64,000 bases of DNA from NCBI GenBank assembly GCA_047626725.1, contig JBLHSG010000018.1:22931-86930 (forward strand), written 5' to 3'. This DNA is from Ascidiaceihabitans sp034111945 (GTDB taxonomy: Bacteria; Pseudomonadota; Alphaproteobacteria; Rhodobacterales; Rhodobacteraceae). This document shows, piece by piece, positions 34,701 through 41,637 of this stretch. Position numbers and translations under genes: made by a program. Position 1 is the first letter of the stretch; every line of letters begins with the position of its first letter. Below the pieces are notes generated by a model. That model saw nothing but the letters and a program-made list of their open reading frames with translations, made no database searches and was not told where the DNA came from.

Positions 34701-35139
34701 TGGCCTTTGGGTTTTCGATGCCCAGACGGTCCATCGCTTCGCGGAACAGCTTGCGATCTTCTGCCATTTCAATGGCTTCGCGCTTTGCCCCGATCATTTC
34801 GACGTTGTATTTTGCCAGCACGCCCATTTCCTCAAGCGCAAGCGAGGTGTTCAAACCGGTCTGTCCGCCCATGGTTGGCAGCAAGGCGTCGGGGCGTTCT
34901 TTTTCGATAATTTTGGCAACAACTTCGGGTGTGATCGGCTCGATGTAGGTTGCGTCTGCCATGCCGGGATCGGTCATGATCGTCGCAGGGTTCGAGTTGA
35001 CCAGAATGATCCGGTAACCTTCTTCGCGCAGCGCTTTGCAGGCTTGTGCGCCCGAATAGTCAAATTCGCAGGCTTGGCCAATCACGATAGGCCCCGCACC
35101 AATGATCATAATCGACTTTATGTCGGTTCTCTTTGGCAT
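31792..35139 (-). CDS. carB: Carbamoyl-phosphate synthase large subunit
   Basis: A 1115-residue synthase that makes carbamoyl phosphate from bicarbonate, ATP and ammonia for arginine and pyrimidine synthesis. Two ATP-grasp halves are evident: [30 protein letters not shown] and, mid-protein, [21 protein letters not shown]. An allosteric MGS-like domain ends the protein. carA is not adjacent, a common situation in Rhodobacterales. The ATG at 35139 gives the canonical MPKRTDI start. The 80-base leader contains two tandem palindromic 26-base units that may regulate it. Identity is certain. Confidence 0.98.
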   Translation of the reverse strand: [1115 protein letters not shown]

Positions 35140-35168
35140 GGTTTCGGCCCCCATTTATGTCAAGTTTC

Positions 35169-35220
35169 GTGCCAGCGGCACGTCGCAAATTATCGTGCCA
35201 CTGGCACGTCGCAAATTATC
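35169..35220 (-). promoter_or_regulatory. Two tandem 26-base palindrome-containing units in the carB leader
   Basis: The unit GTGCCA-NN-GGCAC followed by GTCGCAAATTATC occurs at 35169-35194 and again at 35195-35220. The 21-base core is identical in both and each unit contains the inverted repeat GTGCC/GGCAC. They lie 30-80 bases ahead of carB. They may be paired operators or leader RNA hairpins. Confidence 0.6.
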
Positions 35221-35224
35221 GTGG

Positions 35225-35252
35225 GTTATAGGCATGGGGGCGGCTGTTGCAA
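35225..35252 (-). promoter_or_regulatory. Candidate carB promoter
   Basis: On the minus strand TTGCAA (35252-35247) and TATAAC (35230-35225) are 16 bases apart. Transcription would start near 35218, inside the outer palindromic unit. Unverified. Confidence 0.45.
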
Positions 35253-35286
35253 GGGGGTTTCCCTGTCAGCGCGCCTTTGGCCGTGT

Positions 35287-36054
35287 TTATCCAGACTTTG
35301 CCTGAACCGCATCGAGGAACACGCGCACCGAGCCTTCGAATTTGCGGGGTTTTTCAGCGTGCAGCCAATGGCCTGTATCCGGGATCTTGGCAAAGCGAGC
35401 ATGCGGGAACAGCGGTTTGATCAGGCTGCGGTGTTCAGGCAGGACGTAATTTGAATTTCCGCCTGATAAAAACAGGGTCGGGCCGTCATACGCGCCGCTG
35501 AGATCAGGAAACCCGATGATATCCGGCATTTGTGCGCCAAGGACGTCTAGGTTTAGCTTCCAACCTTTGGCCTTTACGTCGAGCGATTGCAGTAGAAACG
35601 GCTGCACGTCGGGGTCCACATTTTGCGCGTCCATTTGCGCAATCGCATCAGAACGCCGCGAAATGACGGAAAGATCGATGGCCTGCATCGCGGTAACCAA
35701 ATGCATCTGCGTATGGCCATATTGAACAGGCGCAATATCAGCGATGATCAGACTGCGCACCAAATCGGGGCGGGTAATCGCCAATGTCATGGCGGTTTTG
35801 CCGCCCATAGAATGGCCCAGCACGTCCATTGGCGCGCCGATATGTTCAATCACCTGCACCAGATCGTCTGCCATATCGGTGTACGAATTGCTGTCAAAGC
35901 GTGGGCTATCACCGTGATTGCGCATATCCACGCTGATCACGCGCCGCGTGTCGGACAGGCGTTTGGCAATCACACCCCAATTGCGCGCGGATCCAAACAG
36001 ACCGTGGGCGATAAGCAGGGTAGGGCCAGTACCAATATCAGTGTAATTCAGCAT
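35287..36054 (-). CDS. Alpha/beta hydrolase (YbfF-like esterase)
   Basis: A 255-residue cytoplasmic hydrolase with no signal peptide. It begins MLNYTDIGTGPTLLIAHGLFGSARNW (oxyanion HG), has the nucleophile elbow VLGHSMGGKTAMTLA with Ser near residue 96, and a late IPDTGHWLHAEKP with the catalytic His. This is the COG0596 esterase pattern close to YbfF. An in-frame region upstream to 36336 was rejected because it overlaps the divergent gene and lacks a family match. It is divergent from the small membrane protein at 36130. The natural substrate is unknown. Confidence 0.88.
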   Translation of the reverse strand: MLNYTDIGTGPTLLIAHGLFGSARNWGVIAKRLSDTRRVISVDMRNHGDSPRFDSNSYTDMADDLVQVIEHIGAPMDVLGHSMGGKTAMTLAITRPDLVRSLIIADIAPVQYGHTQMHLVTAMQAIDLSVISRRSDAIAQMDAQNVDPDVQPFLLQSLDVKAKGWKLNLDVLGAQMPDIIGFPDLSGAYDGPTLFLSGGNSNYVLPEHRSLIKPLFPHARFAKIPDTGHWLHAEKPRKFEGSVRVFLDAVQAKSG

Positions 36055-36129
36055 GAGGTTTAAGTAGCGCACTGCGCCTCTGGTCGCCAGATGTATTGAA
36101 GCACGCAGCACTTGGGGGTAGAAAGCCGC

Positions 36130-36504
36130 ATGGAAATTGAAGCCGACATTAACGCCAAAGCAGAAACGCTGCGCAAAGCACTGCACGCGAAACTCAGCAT
36201 GAGCGGGCGTAGTTTTGCCGGAACCGTGCGCCGTGCCGGTCGTTTGTTGCCGCGTCGGATCAGGCGGCAGGCAGATGTGATCATCAAGGCGCAAGAGCTG
36301 GGCGGCCATCCTAAACTGATGCGCATGGTGGATCAAAAGGCGGTGGATGCCGCGTTTAAGGACATCAAAACCTATCTGGGTCGGATTGATCCGGCAGATC
36401 GCAAGCGTGCGTGGTGGCTAAAGTGGACGGGTCTGAACGTGATGAATGTTCTGATCGTTATGTCCGGTTTTGTGATCTGGCTGGTCTGGTCCGGTCATAT
36501 TTGA
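36130..36504 (+). CDS. Small single-pass membrane protein, unknown function
   Basis: A 124-residue protein. The first 90 residues are basic and helical (SMSGRSFAGTVRRAGRLLPRRIRRQADVI), followed by a WWLKWTGLNVMNVLIVMSGFVIWLVW membrane segment near residues 100-120 and a very short tail, so it is probably an N-in tail-anchored protein. I do not recognise a named family, though I believe similar proteins precede TetR/PspA modules in related genomes. The ATG at 36130 has a GTAGAAAG stretch upstream. It lies 61 bases before the tetR gene in the same orientation, so it may belong to the envelope-stress group. Confidence 0.6.
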   Translation: MEIEADINAKAETLRKALHAKLSMSGRSFAGTVRRAGRLLPRRIRRQADVIIKAQELGGHPKLMRMVDQKAVDAAFKDIKTYLGRIDPADRKRAWWLKWTGLNVMNVLIVMSGFVIWLVWSGHI

Positions 36505-36508
36505 GGCT

Positions 36509-36536
36509 TTGCAAGGTCGCGTCCTGCGCCTATGAA
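36509..36536 (+). promoter_or_regulatory. Candidate tetR promoter
   Basis: TTGCAA (36509-36514), 16 bases, TATGAA (36531-36536). The TGAAC-N3-GTTCA palindrome starts directly after the -10 box and would cover the transcription start. Confidence 0.45.
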
Positions 36537-36549
36537 TGAACCGCGTTCA
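36537..36549 (+). promoter_or_regulatory. Palindrome TGAAC-CGC-GTTCA ahead of tetR (site 1 of 3)
   Basis: Perfect five-base arms with a three-base centre. It lies 17 bases before the tetR start codon and next to the candidate -10 box, a position suited to autorepression. Identical arms recur twice ahead of pspA. Confidence 0.65.
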
Positions 36550-36565
36550 ACCACGGGGATGTGTC

Positions 36566-37156
36566 ATGGGCAAAGTTCAAGACCGCAAAGCGAAACTGCG
36601 CGATCGACTGATTGATGCCGCAGAGGCGCAGATTGTTGATGGTGGCCTAAACACCGTCAAAGCCCGCGATATGGCGCGCAAAGCCGAATGTGCGCTGGGC
36701 GCGATTTACAACGTTTTTGACGACATCAATGATCTGGTGATGGCGGTGAACGGGCGCACGTTTCACAAGCTGGGCGAGGTGGTTAGCGTGGCTGTTGAAA
36801 ATGCGCGTGATGAAACCCCGAATGATCAATTGATTGCGATGTCCAAAGCGTACCTCGGCTTTGCGGCGGAAAACACGTATCTGTGGCGGGCGCTGTTTGA
36901 TTTAGAAATGTCGTCCGAATCAAAGGTGCCTGAATGGTATCTGGCCGAACTGGCGCAGCTGTTTGCCCACATTGGTCGCCCCTTGGCCCTGCTTTTTCCT
37001 GAATTGCCGCGTGACGAATTGGATTTGATGGTGCGTGCGCTGTTTTCATCGGTGCACGGCATTGTTTTGCTGGGGCTTGAGAAACGCATCTCGGGCGTGC
37101 CACGTCCGCAGATCGAACACATGCTTGGTCAGGTTTTATCCCAAATCGGAAAATAA
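36566..37156 (+). CDS. TetR/AcrR family regulator
   Basis: A 196-residue repressor-type protein. The N-terminal helix-turn-helix spans about residues 10-56: RDRLIDAAEAQIVDGGLNTVKARDMARKAECALGAIYNVFDDINDLVMAVN, where AIYNVF replaces the usual GxxYxHF. The C-terminal half (YLWRALFDLEMSSESKVPEWYLAELAQLFAHIG) resembles the WHG-type TetR_C domain. The start at 36566 was selected because GGGGAT precedes it and the protein then opens normally. Identical palindromes lie ahead of this gene and on both sides of the pspA promoter, so it probably represses itself and the pspA operon. The ligand is unknown. Confidence 0.9.
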   Translation: MGKVQDRKAKLRDRLIDAAEAQIVDGGLNTVKARDMARKAECALGAIYNVFDDINDLVMAVNGRTFHKLGEVVSVAVENARDETPNDQLIAMSKAYLGFAAENTYLWRALFDLEMSSESKVPEWYLAELAQLFAHIGRPLALLFPELPRDELDLMVRALFSSVHGIVLLGLEKRISGVPRPQIEHMLGQVLSQIGK

Positions 37157-37158
37157 TT

Positions 37159-37171
37159 TGAACGATGTTCA
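37159..37171 (+). promoter_or_regulatory. Palindrome TGAAC-GAT-GTTCA (site 2 of 3)
   Basis: Lies three bases after the tetR stop codon and about ten bases ahead of the candidate pspA -35 box. It is base-for-base identical to site 3, 57 bases away. Confidence 0.65.
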
Positions 37172-37180
37172 TTTATATTC

Positions 37181-37208
37181 TTGAATTACCGATGGGCGTT
37201 GCCATATC
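37181..37208 (+). promoter_or_regulatory. Candidate pspA promoter between two palindromes
   Basis: TTGAAT (37181-37186), 16 bases, CATATC (37203-37208). The -10 box is weak. Sites 2 and 3 flank it on both sides. Confidence 0.4.
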
Positions 37209-37215
37209 CATTTCA

Positions 37216-37228
37216 TGAACGATGTTCA
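37216..37228 (+). promoter_or_regulatory. Palindrome TGAAC-GAT-GTTCA (site 3 of 3)
   Basis: Ends 15 bases before the pspA start codon, just ahead of the GGAGGA ribosome site, where a bound repressor would block transcription from the upstream promoter. Confidence 0.65.
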
Positions 37229-37243
37229 AAAATGGAGGATGCG

Positions 37244-37918
37244 ATGTTTTCTACACTTAGAACTTTGGTGACAGGTGCCAATGCACGAGCCACGGAACAA
37301 CTGCGCGAGGTCTATTCGATTGAATTGATCGAACAGAAAATCCGCGAGGCACAGGACGGTTTGCGTGCTGCGAAATACACGCTGGCGGGTTTGATCCAAC
37401 GCGGTCGATCAGAGGATCGCCAGATCGCGACGCTTCAGAATCGGGTGACGGATTTGTTAACGCGCGCCGCTGCCGCCCTTGAAGCAGGGCGCGAAGACAT
37501 GGCCCAAGAAGCAGCGCAGGCCATCGCGGATATGGAAAACGAAATCGTGCTGCGTCGTGAGACAGCCAGCCGTTTGGAAACTCGTATTTTGCGATTGCGC
37601 GGGTCTGTTGAAACGGCAAATCGTCGGATTATTGATCTGAAACAAGGCGCGATTGCCGCCAAAGCCGTGCGGCGTGAACAAGACATGCAATCGCGATTGG
37701 GTCGTACCCTGCACAAAGACAACGCAATGGACGAAGCCGATGCGCTGATCAAAGGCGTATTGGGCCGCGATGACCCGCTTGAGCAAAGCGAAATTTTGCG
37801 TGAAATCGACACGGGGCTTAGCCACGAAAACCTTGGTGATCGTATGGCCGCCGAAGGCTTTGGTCCGAATTCAAAAACAACAGCTGGCGACATTTTGAAA
37901 CGTCTGCAAACCAAATAA
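37244..37918 (+). CDS. pspA: PspA/IM30 family membrane-stress protein
   Basis: A 224-residue, almost wholly helical coiled-coil protein of the ESCRT-III-like PspA/Vipp1 family that coats and protects stressed inner membrane. The N-terminal amphipathic start MFSTLRTLVTGANARATEQL, the long coiled coil with REAQDGLRAAKYTLAGL, and the LETRILRLRGSVETANRRI segment fit. The ATG at 37244 has a strong GGAGGA site. In enterobacteria pspA is driven by PspF and sigma-54; here no PspF site is visible. The gene instead follows a TetR gene, with two palindromes around its promoter. yiaAB follows in the operon. Confidence 0.85.
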   Translation: MFSTLRTLVTGANARATEQLREVYSIELIEQKIREAQDGLRAAKYTLAGLIQRGRSEDRQIATLQNRVTDLLTRAAAALEAGREDMAQEAAQAIADMENEIVLRRETASRLETRILRLRGSVETANRRIIDLKQGAIAAKAVRREQDMQSRLGRTLHKDNAMDEADALIKGVLGRDDPLEQSEILREIDTGLSHENLGDRMAAEGFGPNSKTTAGDILKRLQTK

Positions 37919-37950
37919 TTGACCCTGATTTTTAATACTGGAGAGTAAAA

Positions 37951-38232
37951 ATGAATAACGAAAACACAGATAACGGCATGATTTTGTTTATCAACGTGGC
38001 GGGCGTTTTGATCGCTTATGTGCTGCTGGCGATCTCGCTTTGGTTATCAACCGAGGTCCCGCTGTCGACCAAAGGCTATTGGGGCATGGGGATTGTGTTG
38101 TTGACGATCAGCCTGATCAACGTGGTCAAATACCGCTTTGACTGGAAGTTGAGCGGCGACCGGATCCAGCGGATCGAAGATGCCAAGAACGAAAAGCTGC
38201 TAGAAGAATTCGTGAGCGATCCAAAGGCATAA
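37951..38232 (+). CDS. YiaA/YiaB family inner membrane protein
   Basis: A 93-residue protein with two membrane segments (about residues 11-33 and 43-62) and a charged C-terminal tail. The PLSTKGYWGMGIVLLTISLINVVKYRFD stretch is the YiaA/YiaB (PF05360) signature. The function of the family is unknown. It follows pspA after 32 bases with a GGAGAG ribosome site and ends at a strong hairpin, so it is the last gene of the pspA operon, which suggests a membrane-stress role. Confidence 0.88.
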   Translation: MNNENTDNGMILFINVAGVLIAYVLLAISLWLSTEVPLSTKGYWGMGIVLLTISLINVVKYRFDWKLSGDRIQRIEDAKNEKLLEEFVSDPKA

Positions 38233-38251
38233 TCGACACTTTGAAATGCAA

Positions 38252-38277
38252 AAGGCGGGCCAATTGCGGCCCGCCTT
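38252..38277. terminator. Bidirectional terminator between the pspA operon and glyA
   Basis: AAGGCGGGCC (38252-38261), loop of six, GGCCCGCCTT (38268-38277): ten perfect pairs. A-rich on the left and T-ending on the right, with TTTT on the minus strand, so it can serve both converging units. Confidence 0.9.
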
Positions 38278-38310
38278 AGTCAATTCATTCAGGGCTTTTG
38301 CCCCAATGTT

Positions 38311-39594
38311 TTACAGGTTCGGATACAGTGGAAAGCGTGCGCATAGTGTTGCGACTTCGGCTTTGACTTTGTCCTCAACTGCGCCGTTGCCGTCTTCGCC
38401 GTTTGCGGCCAAACCGTCGACAACTTCATTGATCCAATCCGCGATCTGGCGGAACTCTGCTTCGCCGAACCCACGCGTTGTCCCTGCGGGTGACCCTAGG
38501 CGGATGCCGGATGTGATTGTCGGTTTCTCATCATCAAACGGCACGCCGTTTTTGTTGCAGGTGATGTGCGCGCGGCCCAATGCTTTTTCTGTCGCGTTGC
38601 CTTTGACGCCTTTGGCGCGCAAATCGACCAGCAAAACATGAGTGTCGGTGCCGTGCGTGACCGTATCAAGCCCGCCCTTGATCAGTTGATCTGACATCGC
38701 CTGTGCGTTTTTCACGACCTGTTTGATGTAGGTTTTGAACTCTGGCTGCAGGGCTTCGCCAAATGCGACGGCCTTGGCGGCGATCACGTGCATCAATGGG
38801 CCGCCCTGAATTCCAGGAAAGATGGCAGAGTTGAATTTCTTGGCCAATGCTTCGTCGTTGGTCAGGATCATGCCGCCACGTGGGCCGCGCAGGGTTTTGT
38901 GCGTGGTTGTGGTCGCAACATGAGCGTGCGGGAACGGCGATGGGTGTTCGCCAGCAGCAACAAGACCGGCGATGTGCGCCATGTCGACGTGCAGATACGC
39001 GCCAATCATGTCAGCAATTTCGCGCATGCGTTTGAAATCAATCTGGCGCGGAATGGCAGAACCACCTGCGATGATCATTTTTGGCTGGTGTTCTTTGGCC
39101 AATGCTTCGACTTCGTCATAATCCAGCAGGTTATCTGCGCGGCGTACGCCGTATTGAATGGCGTTAAACCACTTGCCAGACTGGTTCGGGGCGGCACCGT
39201 GCGTGAGGTGACCACCGGCGTCCAATGACATGCCAAGGATGGTATCGCCGGGCTTTAGCAGCGCCTGAAACACACCTTGGTTGGCTTGCGAGCCCGAATT
39301 TGGTTGCACATTGGCAAAGTCGCAGCCAAACAATTGCTTGGCGCGATCAATGGCTAGGTTTTCTGCAACATCAACGTATTGGCAACCACCGTAATAGCGA
39401 CGGCCCGGATAGCCTTCGGCGTATTTGTTGGTCATCACTGACCCTTGCGCTTCCATAACGGCCGCGGACACGATGTTTTCTGATGCGATCAATTCGATCT
39501 CGTCGCGCTGGCGACCCAGTTCGGATGTGATGGAACCAAAGATTTCAGGATCGCGTGTTGCGAGGTCTTGGGTGAAAAAGGCATCGTTGCTCAT
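38311..39594 (-). CDS. glyA: Serine hydroxymethyltransferase
   Basis: A 427-residue PLP enzyme that interconverts serine and glycine while loading tetrahydrofolate. The start MSNDAFFTQDL is at 39594 with a GGAG site; a frame extension to 39813 was not used. Motifs: EGYPGRRYYGGCQYVD, the lysine motif VATTTTHKTLRGPRGGMIL (PLP lysine), and AIFPGIQGGPLMH. The length is standard. It is convergent with yiaAB across a strong bidirectional terminator and divergent from nadK. No glycine riboswitch was recognised in the 170 bases upstream. Confidence 0.98.
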   Translation of the reverse strand: MSNDAFFTQDLATRDPEIFGSITSELGRQRDEIELIASENIVSAAVMEAQGSVMTNKYAEGYPGRRYYGGCQYVDVAENLAIDRAKQLFGCDFANVQPNSGSQANQGVFQALLKPGDTILGMSLDAGGHLTHGAAPNQSGKWFNAIQYGVRRADNLLDYDEVEALAKEHQPKMIIAGGSAIPRQIDFKRMREIADMIGAYLHVDMAHIAGLVAAGEHPSPFPHAHVATTTTHKTLRGPRGGMILTNDEALAKKFNSAIFPGIQGGPLMHVIAAKAVAFGEALQPEFKTYIKQVVKNAQAMSDQLIKGGLDTVTHGTDTHVLLVDLRAKGVKGNATEKALGRAHITCNKNGVPFDDEKPTITSGIRLGSPAGTTRGFGEAEFRQIADWINEVVDGLAANGEDGNGAVEDKVKAEVATLCARFPLYPNL

Positions 39595-39765
39595 GGCGCG
39601 TGCTCCGCAGGTAGGGACAGGAATTTTCAGTTTCGTATCGGAAACCATGCCTGCCTGAAAGCCGCTAAAGCGACGCAGGACAAAGAATATGCGGCAATGC
39701 TGGGCAACAGAGGAATTATATGATTGTTTCGGAGACAACATGGCCGCGATAGGAAACACATCAGC

Positions 39766-40527
39766 ATGCCTCTGAAAATCGGATTTGCCGCATCTCGCGC
39801 GCCTGTCGCACAAACCGCGCGGGCGGCATTGGTCGGGCGTTACGGCAATGTGCCGTTAGACGACGCCGATATTATCGTCGCTTTGGGGGGGGACGGTTTC
39901 ATGCTGCAAACCCTGCACGACACCCAAGAATTGCTGGCCCCCGTCTACGGAATGAACCGTGGCACCATCGGGTTCTTGATGAATGAATATAACGAAAGCG
40001 GTCTGGTCGAACGCCTGACCGCCGCAGAAGAAGCAGAAGTGCACCCGCTGTCGATGCGCGCCACTGGCGTTGACGGCACGATCCACGACGCGCTTGCGAT
40101 TAACGAAGTATCGCTGCTGCGTGCCTCGGCCCAAGCGGCGAAATTGCGCATCACGGTTGATGGCCGTTTGCGGATGGAAGAACTGGTGTGTGACGGCGCG
40201 TTGGTCGCGACACCGGCAGGATCGACGGCCTACAATTATTCTGCGCACGGCCCTGTGTTGCCGATTGGGTCTGACGTTTTGGCATTGACCGCAGTTGCCC
40301 CATTTCGCCCGCGTCGTTGGCGTGGGGCGCTGTTGCCCAAAACCGCAACGGTCCGGTTTGATGTGCTCGAACCCGAAAAACGCCCGGTCATGGCAGAGGC
40401 GGATTCGCGATCTGTCATGAACGTGACGTCTGTGGTGATCCGATCCGAACCCAGCGTCGTGCACAGGATCCTGTTTGATCCCGGTCACGGTCTAGAAGAG
40501 CGCCTGATTTCAGAGCAATTCAGCTAG
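39766..40527 (+). CDS. nadK: NAD kinase
   Basis: A 253-residue ATP-dependent NAD kinase, the only route to NADP. The conserved GGDG motif is seen as VALGGDGFMLQTLH near residues 41-54, with the NRGTIGFLMNEY loop and the DGALVATPAGSTAYNYSAHGPVL block of the active site. It is slightly shorter than E. coli NadK, as is usual in alphaproteobacteria. The ATG at 39766 is chosen because it begins MPLKIGF with GGAAAC upstream. Its last 8 bases overlap the end of the convergent sco gene. Confidence 0.95.
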   Translation: MPLKIGFAASRAPVAQTARAALVGRYGNVPLDDADIIVALGGDGFMLQTLHDTQELLAPVYGMNRGTIGFLMNEYNESGLVERLTAAEEAEVHPLSMRATGVDGTIHDALAINEVSLLRASAQAAKLRITVDGRLRMEELVCDGALVATPAGSTAYNYSAHGPVLPIGSDVLALTAVAPFRPRRWRGALLPKTATVRFDVLEPEKRPVMAEADSRSVMNVTSVVIRSEPSVVHRILFDPGHGLEERLISEQFS

Positions 40528-41080
40528 CTGGTTCCAGATATCTAAGGGCGATATCGACAGCTTGGTCTGCGCCGATAATTGGTGGGATCAACGTCATGAC
40601 TTTACCGTCCGCATCCAGCAGATGAATGAACGATCCGTGGGCGTAAATCCAACCGTATTCGGGGTCTTGGAACAGTGGTTTTATGTCGACGGAAAACGCC
40701 TCGTAGGCGTCGTGTAATGCTGCGGTGTCACCGGTTAACCCTATGAAATCAGGGTGCCATTTGGCCAGTGGTGCCTGCATGGTGTCAACGGTGTCTTGAT
40801 CCGGCGCGATGGTGATCATGATCGGGGTAATGTCATGCCCCTTTGCCTCGAGGGCTGTGGTGATATCGGCCATCAGCGGAAAGGCCGCGGTGCAAATATC
40901 GGGGCAGTTCACATAGCCAAAAAACACCAGTTGCACACGACCGTCGGGGGCCGTTTCAGTACGGGTTTCGCCGTATTGATTGGTCAGAGTGTACGAACCG
41001 CCCAGATCAAAGGGCAGCGCGCTTTGGGCTGTTGCGGCACTGGCCCAAACAGCCAGCGCCATCACGGTGCGTTTTATCAA
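40520..41080 (-). CDS. SCO family protein (copper chaperone/thiol redox)
   Basis: A 186-residue exported thioredoxin-fold protein that usually delivers copper to the CuA site of cytochrome oxidase or N2O reductase. A signal sequence covers about residues 1-19. The copper ligands are C59 and C63 (CPDIC) with the likely third ligand H148 (YAHGSFIHLLD). The start codon is TTG and overlaps the preceding gene by four bases (TTGA). It is the last of three exported genes in one operon, and its 3' end overlaps nadK by 8 bases. Whether it serves cytochrome oxidase cannot be told, as no oxidase gene is near. Confidence 0.9.
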   Translation of the reverse strand: MIKRTVMALAVWASAATAQSALPFDLGGSYTLTNQYGETRTETAPDGRVQLVFFGYVNCPDICTAAFPLMADITTALEAKGHDITPIMITIAPDQDTVDTMQAPLAKWHPDFIGLTGDTAALHDAYEAFSVDIKPLFQDPEYGWIYAHGSFIHLLDADGKVMTLIPPIIGADQAVDIALRYLEPAS

Positions 41081-41637
41081 AAGTTTTCCTCGATGTAGGC
41101 GGCGTCAGCTTCTGGCCCTAGCCCAAGGTATCCTTCGCGCCCGATGATTTCCTTGACCCGTGGGTCACGGCGAAACCATGGGCCTTTGCCTGCGGCTTCG
41201 GGAAAACGTTTGGCCCAGACTTTGGTGGCTTGGCTGGCTTTTGTCCATTCGCCACCGGCTGTTTTGATGCGTTGGACCAGATAGATGTTCGAGGCGTTCA
41301 GGTCCTCGTCTTCGATCAATAGTCCATCGACTTGAACGGTTTGACCGCAGTAAGGCGCAAGGTCTGTCGCCGCGCCAGTGAACGCGGGTTGGTTGTTTTT
41401 CAACGGCAACACCATGACGTCGTCAGCGGTACGGATCAGGCCCAATTGGCGGGTGCCATCGCCGCAATTGTCGGGGCAGTTGCCGGTTAATGTGCACATC
41501 ACGTCGACAACTTTTGCCTCAAATGTGGCGGGCACTTCGGCGTATAGGTTCCATGATCGTGCCTCGGATCCTTCGGAAAAATCCTGAGCGGCAAGCGGGC
41601 TGGCGGCAAGGGCCAGAATTGCGATGAAATGTTTCAT
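41077..41637 (-). CDS. Exported Cys-containing protein of unknown function (Sco operon)
   Basis: A 186-residue periplasmic protein with a signal peptide (residues 1-18, ending in PLAAQ). The mature part reads FEAKVVDVMCTLTGNCPDNCGDGTRQLGLI, with cysteines at 48, 54, 58 and 97, then TVQVDGLLIEDEDLNASNIYLVQRI, an OB-like beta pattern. I know no name for the family. It is joined by ATGA to the gene before and by four bases to sco after it, so all three are co-translated. The cysteine set and company suggest metal or thiol handling, possibly as a donor or acceptor of Sco. Confidence 0.65.
   Translation of the reverse strand: MKHFIAILALAASPLAAQDFSEGSEARSWNLYAEVPATFEAKVVDVMCTLTGNCPDNCGDGTRQLGLIRTADDVMVLPLKNNQPAFTGAATDLAPYCGQTVQVDGLLIEDEDLNASNIYLVQRIKTAGGEWTKASQATKVWAKRFPEAAGKGPWFRRDPRVKEIIGREGYLGLGPEADAAYIEENF

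Noticed and set aside
35169..35223. Possible sigma-54 promoter (TGGCACG) ahead of carB
   Set aside because: The required GC at the -12 position is absent at the right spacing on the strand checked; the palindromic repeat explains the TGGCAC.
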